Shown here: piece by piece, positions 1 to 11,735 of the stretch
Numbering within the stretch: position 1 is the first letter of the stretch
Layout: each line of letters starts with the position of its first letter
From: Alternaria dauci
Taxonomy: Eukaryota > Ascomycota > Dothideomycetes > Pleosporales > Pleosporaceae
Assembly: GCF_042100115.1 (NCBI RefSeq)
Contig: NC_091274.1
Coordinates: 868,001 to 932,000 of the forward strand
DNA: 64,000 nt
Reading direction: 5' to 3'
Translations under genes and position numbers: made by a program
Notes under the pieces: generated by a model
Database searches by the model: none
What the model was told of the DNA's origin: nothing
What the model saw: only the letters and a program-made list of their open reading frames with translations

Positions 1-1235
1 TGATCATGATCATCTTGACAATCTTGTAGATGTCCGTCTGGTCCTTGTTGCCACCCGTGTTGGTCTTTTTGTCCTTGCCTTTGCCTTTGCGTTTCGCCAT
101 GAAGTCCTTGGCTTCACTTCCACCCTTGTCGGCAATAGACGACATGGCCTTCTGGAAGTTCTCTTCACGGAATACGCCCTTTTCGTCTACCACGAGATGT
201 ATGCCCTCGGCACCGGCGGGGAAGAAATAGTGTTGCAAGGGCGTCGGACGGAAGTCGGTGTAGACGACGTGGCACGGCTGGCTGTGGGTTTTGGTGATCC
301 ATTCTGCGAACTGCATGGCGTTGGGAATGGTGGCGGAGAGGAAGACGTAGCGGACCTTGTCGGGGAGCAGAATGATGGTCTCTTCCCAGACAACGCCTCG
401 CGACTTGTCGCGCAGGTAGTGGACCTCGTCGAATACGACCCAAGCTACTTCGCGCATAATCTCGGAACCCCTGTACAACATGGAGCGGAGAATCTGCAGA
501 TATTAGTGGATGTCATTAGCAGACTCTTCCTGTACATACCTCAGTCGTCATGACCAGACAGGTCGCAGTGGGGTTGATGGTGACATCACCAGTCATAAGG
601 CCGACGTCGCCAAACTCTGCCATGAACTCTCGGTACTTTTGGTTGCTGAGCGCCTTGATAGGACTCGTGTAGATGACTCGCTGGTTGTTCTTGAGACATT
701 GCGCAATGGCGTATTCTGCCACAACGGTCTTTCCGGCCGAGGTATGCGCAGAGACTAGAACACTCTCGTTTCGCTGTATCGACGCGATGGAAACCTGCTG
801 GAAAGGATCCAGGGTGAAAGGCCATGTGCGCGCGGGCTCGGCTGGGGCTTTGTGCTCGGAGATGGGGACGTAGTCGTAATCCGGCGGGAGAGCGACCTGG
901 TGGCGGACCTGATGCGAGAGCACCACGGCCTGGCCTTCTTGCGACTGCGCCTGCAGCCCGGCGGCGGCGGCGACCTCGCGCGACTGTTCCGTCTCGAAGT
1001 CGTCGGTAACGATGGGCTCGGGCTCGGCATCGCGCTTCTGCTTCTTCTTCAGCGTCTGCGCAGTGCCGTTCTCGTGGGCCGCCTCGGTTGTCTCTGCGGG
1101 TGCTTCGGCCATGGCCGTGTCCTGGACCGGCTCGGGCGACTTGACGGTGCCATTCGCCTGCCGCTTCTTGCTCTTCTTGGGCGCCGTGGCCTTGGACGGG
1201 CCGCCCTCGAAGACGTCGAACATGTCGTCGTCCAT
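1..1235 (-). CDS. MTR4: ATP-dependent RNA helicase Mtr4/Dob1 (5' part, cut by window edge)
   Basis: Ski2-like DExH helicase of the TRAMP complex that feeds nuclear RNAs to the exosome. Exon 1 is 1235-540 (232 codons); an intron 539-494 (GTATGT...CTGCAG) joins in phase 0 to exon 2, 493-1, which runs off the window, so about 396 of the usual ~1,050-1,100 residues are visible. The first ~110 residues are a Lys/Ala/Glu-rich tail; the helicase core follows, with motif I AHTSAGKT at residues 163-170 and motif II DEVH in exon 2 (FDEVHYLRD). The last visible residues ([10 protein letters not shown]) match the Mtr4 core and lie before the arch domain. The start ATG is the first in frame. Family assignment is firm; Ski2 is less likely because the N-terminal tail and core spacing follow Mtr4. 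Confidence 0.93.
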
Positions 1236-1541
1236 GGTGGGTGGGTGTGTTTCGCTCCGTGTGCAGCTGGATGCTGTAGTCTCGTGGCTGTGGCTGGCGC
1301 GTCACACAGGCGGGCTTGACCTGTCGCGAACGATTATGGCGTGCAGGCGCGACCGAGATCAAGAAAGTTTCACTGATGGTCCGTCCTGACTAAGCGGGCC
1401 GTCGCCAAGACATGGCCGTGGGAAGCTGCAACCCATCGAACCACCGCGACCAGCACTCTGCAAACCTCTCCACTCTACCACGCCGCCCAAGTACGCTCCA
1501 GCTCCACGCCAATTGCCCTCCGCATACGCTGACCTCTGAAG
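1236..1541. promoter_or_regulatory. Divergent intergenic region MTR4 / COX8-like
   Basis: A 306-base gap between the start codons of two divergently transcribed genes. It must carry both promoters and both 5' leaders. I see no clear TATA box or other named site. Confidence 0.5.
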
Positions 1542-1890
1542 ATGCTTGCCCGTGCCACCTTCCGCGCCGCTTCGGCCCCGACTCTCGTCGCCCGCCGCGG
1601 CTTCCAGTCGACCCGCGCCCAGTTCTCCAGCCCATACCACTACCCAGAGGGCCCGCGCAGCAACTTGCCCTTCGACCCGCTGAAGAAGGGCTTTGCCTTC
1701 AAGTACTGGGGATTCATGGGTGAGCTTTGGCGCGTCGCAATGCCAGGTCCAGGCTAACAGTCGCAGCTACCGGATTCTCCCTGCCATTCCTCCTTGCTGG
1801 TGAGACACACGATCCAATCCCACCTACCGTGAACACACACCTAACAACACTCTCTCTACAGTCTGGCAGACAAAGAAGAACAAGCCTTAG
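1542..1890 (+). CDS. COX8: Cytochrome c oxidase subunit VIII (yeast Cox8 / mammalian COX7C type)
   Basis: Small nuclear-encoded subunit of mitochondrial complex IV. Three exons: 1542-1719, 1767-1799 and 1862-1890, joined through GTGAGC...GCAG and GTGAGA...ACAG introns with phases 1 and 1; total 79 residues. The N-terminus (about 30 residues, rich in Arg, Ala and Ser with RRGFQSTRAQFSS) is a mitochondrial presequence. The mature part has the family pattern: an aromatic/Pro-rich N-tail, KKGFAFKYWGFM, one membrane helix (ATGFSLPFLLAVW) and a short basic end (QTKKNKP). The middle exon is only 33 nt, so single-frame scans miss the gene. Confidence is high because both splice joins restore one continuous family-like protein. 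Confidence 0.88.
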
Positions 1891-2380
1891 GCGCAATCAC
1901 TCGGAGCGTGGGCACGATACTAGGCTATTGCGAGGACGCGGGATTTGTAGAATATCCGGGGGTCGCTCGGACACCTGTATAGACACCACAGCATCAATTT
2001 CATTGTCTGTCTTCCACAATGCCCCACTGCATGCAATTCGCAATGTTCGACGTTGTTTACCGACGTCCCCTCGGTGGACCAAAGTGACTATTCGAATTCA
2101 AACGTGGGGTACTGCCGCTATCCACTTGGTCGAATGCAACAGTCGGAGAGGCAAATAGATTTGCACGGGTAATGGCTGAGCAGCAAGTGGTGAGAGGACG
2201 TGAATCATTTTGCAACACCCTTGATGACGACGGAAGGCGTTGCATCACTCCTCGGTAGAAGCTCGGCGCTAGTATCACCAAAAATTCGGAAGCACGATTC
2301 TGCCCGCCGCGGATTTGTAACCAGTCATTCGAGCGACAGGACGCAACATTGCAACAAACACAGCCCATGATTCTACGGCG
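1891..2380. other. Intergenic, COX8 3' side and ELP1 5' side
   Basis: 490 bases between two genes on the same strand. It should contain the COX8 terminator and the ELP1 promoter. No open frame or repeat here looks real. Confidence 0.5.
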
Positions 2381-5300
2381 ATGCGAAACCTAAAGATTGT
2401 GGGAAGGTCGCTTCTGCGTTTTTCTGGAGACGAACCATTACCGCTAACTGCGACTGCCTGGGACGCCGCATCTGATGCATTGGTATGCGCTTTCGGTCCC
2501 TCAGAATCACGTGCGACCATCGAACTCAAGAGACTGCATTATGCGCGCAACGGTGTGGAAGAGAGACTCGAAAGCATTGCATCGTGGGATGCACCATGCC
2601 CGCTGCCCTCGCTTACCCATGACTCAATCCTAAGCCTACATCATTTCGCCGACACTTCGACATCATGTTTGATTCTGGCCGGAGGAGATATCGTCCTCGT
2701 AAGAGAAAACCCAACATCTACCGAAGAACTAGTCGAGATCGTGGGGTCGGTGGATGCCGGCATCTCGGCTGCTGCGTGGTCGCCAGATGAGGAACTTCTC
2801 GCCATTACTACACAGGCCGATACCTTACTGTCGATGAGTCGCGACATTGAGAACATTGCAAGCGTCAACCTCACTCCTGAAGATGTCAACGTGTCTAGTC
2901 ACGTATCGGTCGGGTGGGGAAAGAAAGAAACGCAGTTCAAAGGCAAGCGAGCCAGGGCGCTCCAGGATCCAACAGTACCGGAAAGCATTGACGAGGGTGT
3001 ACTCAGCCCGCTAGACGACCGATCTGTCACGATAAGCTGGAGAGGCGATGGCGCATGGTTCGCAGTAAGCAAGGTTGAGGAAGAGCGCCGTCGCATGATC
3101 CGTGTGTACTCCCGAGAAGGACAACTGGACAGTGTAAGCGAACCTGTGGATGGCCTTGAAGGGGCCCTCAGCTGGCGACCATCGGGCAACTTGATTGCCA
3201 GCACTCGCCGTACCAGCGATAAAGTTGAGGTGGTCTTTTTCGAGCGGAACGGTCTTCGTCATGGCCAGTTTGATCTTCGATTTACTGCCGAGGAGTTAGC
3301 TGCCCTCTCAACTCCATTGACACTCAAGTGGAATAGCGATTCTAACGTTATTGCTGTATCCTATCCCGACAAGGTGCAGCTTTGGACGATGAGCAACTAC
3401 CACTACTATCTCAAGCAAGAACTTCGATTCCCCGAGGCTTCTTCTCGGACAGTCATGTGTGATTGGCACGCCGAGCGTCCGCTTGCGGTTGCGCTTTCAA
3501 CGTCAGGTATTTCATCTCCTCGTTCTTGTCAAGTCTGTCTGGCTAAGTATAGATTAGATGCACTCCAGGTACTAGAGTATGCCTCTGTGATTTCGGCCGG
3601 CTCAACTGCTCCGCCAAATGACTTTGGTATGGTCGCTTCAATAGACGGATGTAAGTAGTGAGCTTACTTTTTGGAGACACGTTTGATACTGATGATTTTA
3701 AGTGTCTCTCAAGCTTACACCGCTTCGCATCGCGAACGTGCCACCTCCCATGTCATTACACACTGTGGCTCTCGAATCGAAACCTATGGATGTTGCACTT
3801 TCAAAATCCGGCAACCGCTTGGCAGTACTTTCCGACAGTGAGCTTGCAGTTTATGCCCTCGAACTGAACAAGCGACCAATACCAAAGCCTACTATCCTCT
3901 GGCGCAGCGACGTGGTAAAAGACCATTCGCCGCGTCATGTCACCTTCCTTGACGAGGACCAGATTTTCGTACTGACTGATAGCTGGGACGAGGAAGAAAG
4001 CTCTCTCTGGCATTCGGAGGGAGATATGTTGCTACCTCAAGGGCCGATAATAGAGGCTGAAGGCATATCTCTACTTCTTTCCAGTATCGATCAGAAAACG
4101 CTGTACATCCAGTCCCAGAGTGGTGCCTTACATCAGGTTGTGATTGATGAAACTACATCGGACCTGCCACCGCAGATGTCTCTTGTTAACAAATTCCCTG
4201 CCTTTGCCCCCGAGGCTCAGGTTATCGATGTTGAGGGCCAAGTAAGTACACCATCTGTCAAGTCGTGTTGACAATAGGCTGACAGCTGCAGACATTGGCG
4301 TTTGGTTTGACTAATAGCGGAGTGCTGTACGCCAATGAACGCATATTAGTTCGCAACTGCACATCGTTCGTTGTCACTACCGCACATCTCATCTTTACAA
4401 CGACGCAGCATCTCCTCAAATTTGTTCATCTTGCTAGTGTGGATGGTGAGCACCACTTCGAATGCCAAGTCGCCCACATGCTAATCATTCTCAGATCTAG
4501 AAGTACCTGCGGATGAACCACAAAAGGATGAAAGATGCCGAAGTATCGAGAGAGGAGCAAAGATCGTCACGGTTATGCCAACAACGTACTCAGTCGTACT
4601 ACAGATGCCGAGAGGTAACCTAGAAACGATATATCCACGAGCACTTGTGCTTGCTGCCATACGTCGAAGTATCGAGGCAGACCGATACGATGAAGCGTTC
4701 TTCGCTTGCCGCAATCAGCGTGTCGATTTCAATATCTTACATGACCACGATCCGGAGCGTTTCATGGCGAGTCTGGAGAAGATTGTTTTGCAGATCAAGA
4801 AGATAGAGCATATTGATTTGCTCCTAGCACAGCTTCGGTAGAAGGCCACCTCCATGATCAGATCCACATCAGCTAACGAATATAGTAACGAGGACGTTTC
4901 GGAAACCATGTATAAGGAAACACTGAAGACAAAGGAGCTGGCCACGAAGTCCAAGCTGTCACAGGATCAAGTGAACAATAAGGTCAATCGCATATGCGAC
5001 GCTTTCTTGGACGTACTAGAGAAATCACAGTACAAGGATGTGCACCTACAGAATATAATCACGGCCCACGTCTCCAAGACACCGCCAGCTCTGGAGACTG
5101 GTCTGGCTATGATTGGTCGTCTGCAAGGTGAGTCTTACTCGTTTGCTATCGGTTCACTCTGCTCACATCTTACAGCATCAAGCGATCCGCTCACTGACAA
5201 GGCTGCCGAGCACATTTGCTTTCTTGCAGACGTAAATCAGCTTTATGACACATCATTGGGACTTTACAACCTGGATCTCGCCCTGCTCATCGCTCAACAG

Positions 5301-6636
5301 TCACAAAAGGTATATCTGACATATCGCCCAATGAAGCATTATCTAACTCTTGCAGGATCCGAGAGAATATCTTCCACACCTGCAGTCTCTACAGGACCTC
5401 CCTGAGATCCGTCGCAAATTCAGGATTGACAACCAGCTCGGACGCAGAGCGAAAGCACTCACACATCTCAAAGAACTACAAGCCTACGATGAAGTACAGG
5501 AGTATGTACAAAAGCACGACCTTTATCCAGAGGCCTTGAGCATGTATCAATACGACAATACTCGGTTGAAAGAAATCATGCGGTTGTATGCAGACTTCTT
5601 GAGCAGCAACAACAAGAACAAGGAGGCTGCGATGGCGTATGAGTATCTGGGAGACTATGCATCTGCCTGGCCATGCTACCGTTCTGCTAATCTCTGGCGC
5701 GAGGCCTTATCATCTGCTGTTCTCGCCAACGTAAGCGTTGATGAGCTGTCGACCATTGCCACGGACCTCGCAGACGGTCTCGCAGAATCCAAGGACCATC
5801 TATCCGCTGCATCAATAACACTGGATTATCTGTCTGATCTTCCGTCCGCAGCGCGTCTCTTGTGCCGCGGTTGCCACTTCGCCGAAGCGATTCGTACCGT
5901 CACGCTCCGCCGCGAACCTGCTCTCATTACCGAAGTAATCGATCCCGGCCTGATAGAACGCAGCGCAGATATGACTGAGTTCCTCGCCGACATGAGAGGC
6001 CAACTGCAAGCCCAAGTACCTCGACTCAAGGAACTCCGGACTAAGAAAGCAGAAGATCCGATGGCGTTCTACGAGGGCATGATTGACGGCCCGGCTGATG
6101 CGAACATTCCTGACAATATCTCTCTGGCGCCCACGGATACAACGAGTGGCGGTACGTTCATGACCAGATATACAAATCAGACTGGCACAGTAAACACTAC
6201 AACAACACGCAAGACAAGCAAGAATAAGCGCAGGGAGGAGAGGAAGCGTGCGCGCGGTAAAAAGGGTACAGTGTACGAAGAGGAGTATCTTACCAACTCC
6301 ATCGAACGCCTCATCGAGCGTATCAACAGCATGCAGGAAGAGATCCAGCGCCTTGTCGAAGGTCTGTTTAGGAGAAGTATGAGAGAGCGTGCTGATGCCG
6401 TGTCCAATGCTGTCAACGAGGTCATGGAACGGTGTCAGGATGCGATCAAGGAGATGTACCCTCCCGCGGCTGTTGGAGTCTCCGAGAGTGCGATCGAGCT
6501 GCCGGTTGGCGTTGAGGGTGAGGCGATGAAGCCTACTGGTGGGGATGCGACGCTATGGGATAGTTTGCAAGAAGTGGGAAAGAAGAGAGAAGCGCCCGTT
6601 GTTAAGACGTTTGAGAGGCTCAGCCTTTTGGGGTAG
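2381..6636 (+). CDS. ELP1: Elongator complex protein 1 (Elp1/Iki3)
   Basis: Scaffold subunit of Elongator, the acetyltransferase-like complex that starts 5-carboxymethyl modification of wobble uridines in tRNA. Seven exons: 2381-3650, 3703-4241, 4292-4445, 4495-4837, 4886-5127, 5176-5309 and 5356-6636. All six introns are GT-AG, 46-52 nt, and all joins keep frame, giving 1,320 residues, the normal Elp1 length. The N-terminal half has WD40-like strands (AAWSPDEELLAITT, ISWRGDGAWFAVSK, LSWRPSGNLIASTRR). The C-terminal half is helical with TPR-like repeats (YEYLGDYASAWPCYRSANLW). A Lys/Arg cluster (KNKRREERKRARGKK) near residue ~1190 is the conserved basic tRNA-binding/NLS region. The start MRNLKIVGR is the typical Elp1 start. 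It lies downstream of and on the same strand as the COX8-like gene. Confidence 0.95.
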
Positions 6637-7178
6637 GGTGTGACACCTTGAAGTAGCTAGAGAGCATGGAAGAACTCATGTCACATCTTGTGTGCATAAA
6701 AGCTGTTAATCCCGGGGTATTGCTTTGCCGAAATAGCAAGATGTGTGATGATGCACACGATTACTTGGTGTGATTTCCAAAGAGTGAACTTCTGTATATG
6801 TAGTATGCGACACGAAGTCTTCTCTCTTGATCCAGTCGCATCATTGTGGATGACTTAATTAGCGCCTTGTTCCATCCCCTGGCGAATCTTGGGCGCGGAA
6901 CGCGCCATGGATGCAACCACCCTATGTACGTGTCAACACGCACCCATAGATTACATTCATTCAGAAGCAAGCCAAACTTTTATTCCTCTATCATGCTGAC
7001 ATGTACGACGCGTCACCAGAGGAGGAAACCCCGCCCATCGATCCCTCGTGGAGGTGACAACTCAGTACCTCAAGCCGATGCTCTCCTCACCCCATGAGCC
7101 CAGAGGACTACCGCACACTCCAATGCCGCTTCATCCAAGCCCGGATGCGATACGCTAGCCTACGACGTTGTTGGATCG
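6637..7178. other. Intergenic between convergent ELP1 and 2EXR-like gene
   Basis: 542 bases holding two 3' ends facing each other. I found no supported gene; the short open frames have no domain-like content. Confidence 0.5.
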
Positions 7179-8185
7179 TCAATTCACGTACAGACAAAAT
7201 CCCACACCGTGCTCCTCGCAAGCCCTACACATATCCTCCAACGCCTTTGCACCACCCTCGTCCTCGTCAGGCACCCCTGTCTTCATCAAGATCCTCCAAT
7301 GGTCGCGCCCTGGGTACTTGCCGATGATTAACACAAGTCTTTGGAGATTGTGCGCTACGATCTCGGCGAGTTTGTCGTGGTCAGGATCATGGATGTCGGA
7401 ATGAACGCACAACCAGTCCAGATAATCGCCGTACCGGGCGTCTATCTGCGAGTGCTCGTTGAAAGGGAGCATTTGATGAAAGAGGCTCCCTAGGTCCACA
7501 TCCACTGCCTTATGGGCGGTCTGATCTTCATCTTGCTCTGTGCAGAGAAGCGATACCGTGCGTACCAGACGATCGACGAAGATATACGGGTTGCCATCCT
7601 GGAGCTGGTCCTCGGAGATTTCGATCTTGATCGTGCGGAACTGGTTGGCCGTGTTCCAGATGGGTTTCTGGTGCGCATTGGTCGCTTTGAAGACGTTCAT
7701 GCCTCGAAGGCTCTTTGACCATCGTCCACAAAAGTACTTGCTCATATACTCTTCGGTGTTGAGGTGAAGAGTGCCCTTGCCGAAGACGACCCACATTGCC
7801 TCTCCCCTCATTGCTTTGGAGACCTGAAGAATGTTGAATCGACCTGCGTCAGGCTTGGCAAGTGTACCGTGTTTCGGGCAATTTGCGCGCTTTCGCTTGG
7901 ACATATCAGGATTGCAGCATTCCTTGACGGTGACGGATCTAGTGGTTGGGTGTACGAAGTCAGTTAAGTCGTGCTATACTATTTGTACATCCGTACGTAC
8001 TCATCGACACGGAACGCGAGGCCGTAGATCTCTTGTCGTAGTTCTATTGGCAGCGCATCAAGAGTGCCAAAGCCTCCTTGGTCTTCGGATGATGACTGCT
8101 TAGCACGATTGAGAGTAGTTTCCGATGCAGTTGGAGAAGACTCCCGATATCTATTTACACTGTCAGTTGCCATGTTGTTAGGCAT
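7179..8185 (-). CDS. 2EXR/F-box-like domain protein, function unknown
   Basis: Two exons, 8185-8001 and 7938-7179, joined across a 62-nt intron (GTACGT...CTAG) in phase 2; 314 residues. The N-terminal part carries LDALPIELRQEIYGLAF, the short F-box-like motif found at the start of the large 2EXR family of filamentous ascomycetes. The rest is a mixed alpha/beta region without catalytic motifs that I can name; a Cys/Lys-rich stretch (ECCNPDMSKRKRANCPKHG) lies just after the intron. Two candidate start codons are 12 bases apart: 8185 (first ATG) and 8173, which has the better context (A at -3, G at +4) and gives 310 residues. It is divergent from a related gene starting near 8804-8869. Family members are expanded and uncharacterised, so no function is assigned. 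Confidence 0.75.
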
Positions 8186-8803
8186 GTCACTTGTGCAAGC
8201 AAAGAGGTTCTGGGGTGTGTGGGTGTGAGAAGGAAGAAGCTGGCAGCAAGCGATTAAAAGAGCAAAATAAGGATACACGATGCGGGACGTTTGTCGTAGT
8301 AATCTGCCTTCACCGCGTTGAAGCAGAGCGATGGCTTCTCGGGTGGCTGCCGATAGGCTAAACCTCGTAGGTCACCTAGAATTCGAACGACCAGGCTCTA
8401 GTAGGACCTCAACATAATTGGACATACAGGTCATGCAGTCGGCATAGCAATGGCTAGGAAGAGAAGGCCGATATGCACGATAGCTGTGTTGTCATGTGAT
8501 TCTATTCTGGTGGTCGTATGTATATCATCTCCAGCGCTCTTCTGGCAACAGCTTCATTCCTATCGGCATTCATGCAGACCAGATTTCTTCACCAGATTGT
8601 TTCCCAGATCATCTTCTAGACGGCATCGGGCTAAGAGCTTCTCAAATGCGTTTGTCTGCTAACCATGTGGAAATCTCACGCTAGTCTCAATTGCTCCTGC
8701 CTTCTCCATTGTCAGCGCCGCTTCCTTCCTGTTTCACCCACCACGACAACAAGGAGTCGCTGCAAGACGCAGTATACAGCAATCGGACATTCAAGACATC
8801 GCA
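8186..8803. promoter_or_regulatory. Divergent intergenic region between two 2EXR-like genes
   Basis: About 618 bases serving as the shared upstream region of two head-to-head genes. An in-frame ATG at 8278 exists upstream of the minus-strand gene, but the residues it would add look like translated leader. No named site was recognised. Confidence 0.45.
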
Positions 8804-8868
8804 ATGCATGACAAGTCAGTATCATCGTGTCCAGGGTGAGCGCACGAGCTGACAGATTGCCTAGGGCT

Positions 8869-10028
8869 ATGACCGAGACGACTATCCCTCTCAATAGCGC
8901 GAGTGACACATCTGCAACGGAACCTAAACAGGACACTCGTAGCAAGATCGATAGCACAACCATGCGAACTCAGTCACAGAGCCCGTTGTTCCAGTTGCCC
9001 GGGGAGATCCGAAATCTTATTTACTACTACGCGCTCGATATGGGCTTCACCCGCTCTCTACGTCAACCGCCACCAGACCCGTCCACGACTGGCTATGCCA
9101 AGCTCCGGGAAAACTTCGAGGAGGACGTCTTGTCGATGAACCTCTTACTCGCCTGCAAGAGAATAAGCCGAGAGGCGGGATCATTGTTCGCAGAAACCAC
9201 GATGGTAATGATTACTCCAAGGATTCATCAGTTGCATCACCCCACGTTGAAACGCGCATTCGGTTCGTTCCTTCGTGTCGCCATCAAATGTCCTGCAGAG
9301 CATCGTTTCAGATCCAGACAAGTGACAAGCAAAGAGAACAACAAAGTGCTTCTCAAAGCTCTTGCGATGCTCACCCATGGATCACGTGCGATGCATGTTG
9401 AACATGAGAGGCGGAGAACTGGCGTCATCTACTTTGGGCCTTGCTGGCCAAGCAGGAATTCCTTTTCTCGGTTATTCAACAAGATGGATGCAGAAAACAC
9501 AAGAAGCTGGGGTATCATCTTAACTTACTGTTTCCTCAACGATGGAAATGCCCGTGAAGTGGAGCAACGTGACAAGACTGCATGGATCAAGAAGAAGTTC
9601 GCCAAGGTGGGCAACCGGTTTCGGCTTGCCTTGCTATTGGTGTTTAATGGACCTAAAGAGGAGATTCTACCTTCTGCCTGCCAGATATTCAGCCCTACAC
9701 ACATGGAGGATGCGCCGGGTTTTAACCTTAGCTTGGCTCCGCACGGCTGCTCATGTATGCTGCTGTTGCTTTGACCTGGCGCGAACAACGACATTTAGTC
9801 AGGGAACGTGGGCGGGTTTGCACCAGAACGGATTGCTATGTCTTCCAAAGTGTTCGTAGTGGATTTAAACACATATTTGTGCCTACGAGACGAAAGATCG
9901 CAGCTGACTGTCCCGCGCCATCCATTGTAAGCACTCGACTTCCAAACCGTACAACACCTGCCGAAGCATCGAAGGAGCATTTTAAGAGGGAGATGAGGAA
10001 GATGTGGCAGCATACTTGGCAGAAATGA
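8869..10028 (+). CDS. 2EXR/F-box-like domain protein, function unknown
   Basis: Exons 8869-9754 and 9799-10028 are joined by a 44-nt intron (GTATGC...TTTAG, phase 1); 371 residues. Without splicing the frame stops at 9774, but the join restores a basic, Cys-containing C-terminus (RERGRVCTRTDC ... WQHTWQK) that reads as coding. The N-terminal motif LFQLPGEIRNLIYYYALD is the F-box-like signature of the family, followed by LACKRISREAGSLF, also typical. An upstream 11-nt coding exon at 8804-8814 (ATG CAT GAC AA) could join at 8865 through a 50-nt intron with a GCTGAC branch site and would keep frame, adding five residues; I cannot decide between the two starts. No enzymatic motif is visible, so no function is claimed. 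Confidence 0.75.
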
Positions 10029-10775
10029 ATAATGACTGCAAAGCAACGTTCATACGATACCGATTCTGCACAGGTATGCAGGACTCTGTTCTTGTCAAGG
10101 ATGTTAGCTGTGGTTTGTAGAGGAGATGTTGGTTCAAGATTCTACCTAGCGGCTAACATTAAGTGGAGACATAAGCAGACCAGGACGTGCTTCGGACTAG
10201 GACGCGCGCCTGGTAAAGCCAAGATAATTTATTTAGCCGATAGAGTCATTCCGAGTTCTTGGACCCTGTTTACAAGGGCGTGAATAGGAGCATAGTGAGT
10301 AATCATGACAGTGAAAAGATCGGCTGTTTAAATCAAACGAGAACTCGGGTACGGTTTTGTTGCTATCTACCTTGTGTGTGTATACGACAACGAGCGCTCA
10401 CAACTATAGCAACCTATTTGATTATACAAAACAGATCTTATCAAGTGAAAGTATCAGAATATATGTACTCAAGTACCTGTTGTCGGACAGACTGTAATCC
10501 TGTTAGGTTGAACGGGTCACGGATGTTACGGCAAGGCTGAATTGCTCCGAGGACGACCGAAGCATACCGTCGGCTACTGCAAGTCCGGCCGTATTGCAAT
10601 CACGAACAGACCAACTATGCCAGCACTGCTCGTGGTTTTAGACGATTGTGTCCACAAGCACGAGTTGCCGTACTTGGCCCTGTGGAGTATTTAATGACCT
10701 CCTCTGGTAGTGCTTTGGACACTTCCAGGTCTTCTATACTTTGCACAACCTCTAACATTACCGACTACTCTAAAT
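10029..10775. other. Gene-free stretch upstream of the six-Cys gene
   Basis: 747 bases with no supported gene. Its right end is the likely promoter of the six-Cys gene, with a TATTTAA box at 10688-10694, about 82 bases before the ATG. Confidence 0.5.
10688..10694 (+). promoter_or_regulatory. TATA-like box of the six-Cys secreted protein gene
   Basis: TATTTAA, about 82 bases upstream of the ATG at 10776. Position fits a fungal core promoter with a short leader. It supports a real transcript there but is weak evidence alone. Confidence 0.35.
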
Positions 10776-11112
10776 ATGAAGTTTCTCGTCATCGCGGCTA
10801 TACTCTCGAGTATGGTATCGGCACAGGGGTCACCAGGGGCAAGTTATCTTTTTGCTTGTGCTCGAGCCATCTGATTCCTTACTAACTGAGCAAAGTTTTG
10901 CTATGAAGACGGTACTACGAATGGCCTCTGCGTTCCTCATGCCCAAGAACCTAACCAGCCATGTTCTGGGGTATGTGGCGATCCCGCACTCCCTCCCCTG
11001 GCTGCTGTCATTACATCATACTCACTCTTGTTTTTAGTCTTCACCGTGCAGAAGCCAACTAAATGATTGCACGATTGGTGGTGCGGGTGATGGATTGGCA
11101 AGTTGCTCATAG
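10776..11112 (+). CDS. Small six-cysteine secreted protein, effector-like candidate
   Basis: Three short exons, 10776-10838, 10896-10970 and 11038-11112, give a 70-residue protein. The first 16 residues (MKFLVIAAILSSMVSA) are a clear signal peptide; the ~54-residue mature part has six cysteines at positions 23, 33, 44, 50, 57 and 69, enough for three disulfides. All exons join in phase 0. Intron 2 is an ordinary GTATGT...TTTTTAG. Intron 1 appears to use GCAAGT...AAAG with a perfect TACTAAC branch site, that is, a GC-AG intron; GT alternatives either break frame or cut the signal peptide. I recognise no homologue. Size, export signal and even Cys count are those of apoplastic effector-like or antimicrobial proteins, which is inference. 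It converges on a CE4 deacetylase gene. Transcript evidence would settle the exon model. Confidence 0.6.
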
Positions 11113-11735
11113 GTTAGCGAGAGTTGGCAAAAGTGACGGAACTAGGCTGTGGCAACAAGATTTCAGAGACAAACAGGAATGTTCTCCAAAGTTCTTCAAA
11201 TAGTCTCGCTCATCTCAGACCTCATGCGAGAGGATGAGGGTGAAGCATTGAACAGCGCTGGAAACCACTCCGCCTCCGGCTCGGAGGCGAACCAACGGCC
11301 TATCACCGCTCATTCTTGTTGCTGTGCCCTCTTTAGAAGCCTTGAGCTTATTTTCTCACACTTGTCGGCTTGTTCTTCATAAATTCAGTGCTTGCGACGC
11401 AACAGATCTTCTATCGCTCCTTCAGTTCACCAATCTGACACCAGGGCTAAGATTAGACACCAGCTTATCGAATGACTTCTGGTTACTAACACCTTTTTCG
11501 CAGATTTCGGTTAGATATTACAACATCAGTATCTGACAAAGGCGAAAGCGCGTCAGCACTAGATCTTCAAGCTTGCGCATGCGTAAATATTGGAAGGGAT
11601 GATCAATGCTTTTGCTAAAAAGATTGTTTGAAAGTAGAATATTTACATAATCCGGTGGTAGTCGTTGTCTACTCTGCCGCAAGCATTGAGGTCAAAGGAC
11701 ACGGCGAGGTCCCCACTCGTCTGGGCTGAATCCGA
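11113..11735. other. Intergenic between convergent secreted-protein genes
   Basis: 623 bases between the 3' ends of the six-Cys gene and the CE4 gene. No supported gene or repeat was seen. Confidence 0.45.

Noticed and set aside
852..1319. Plus-strand frame of 155 codons opposite MTR4
   Set aside because: Leu/Arg/Gly-rich shadow frame over a secure gene.
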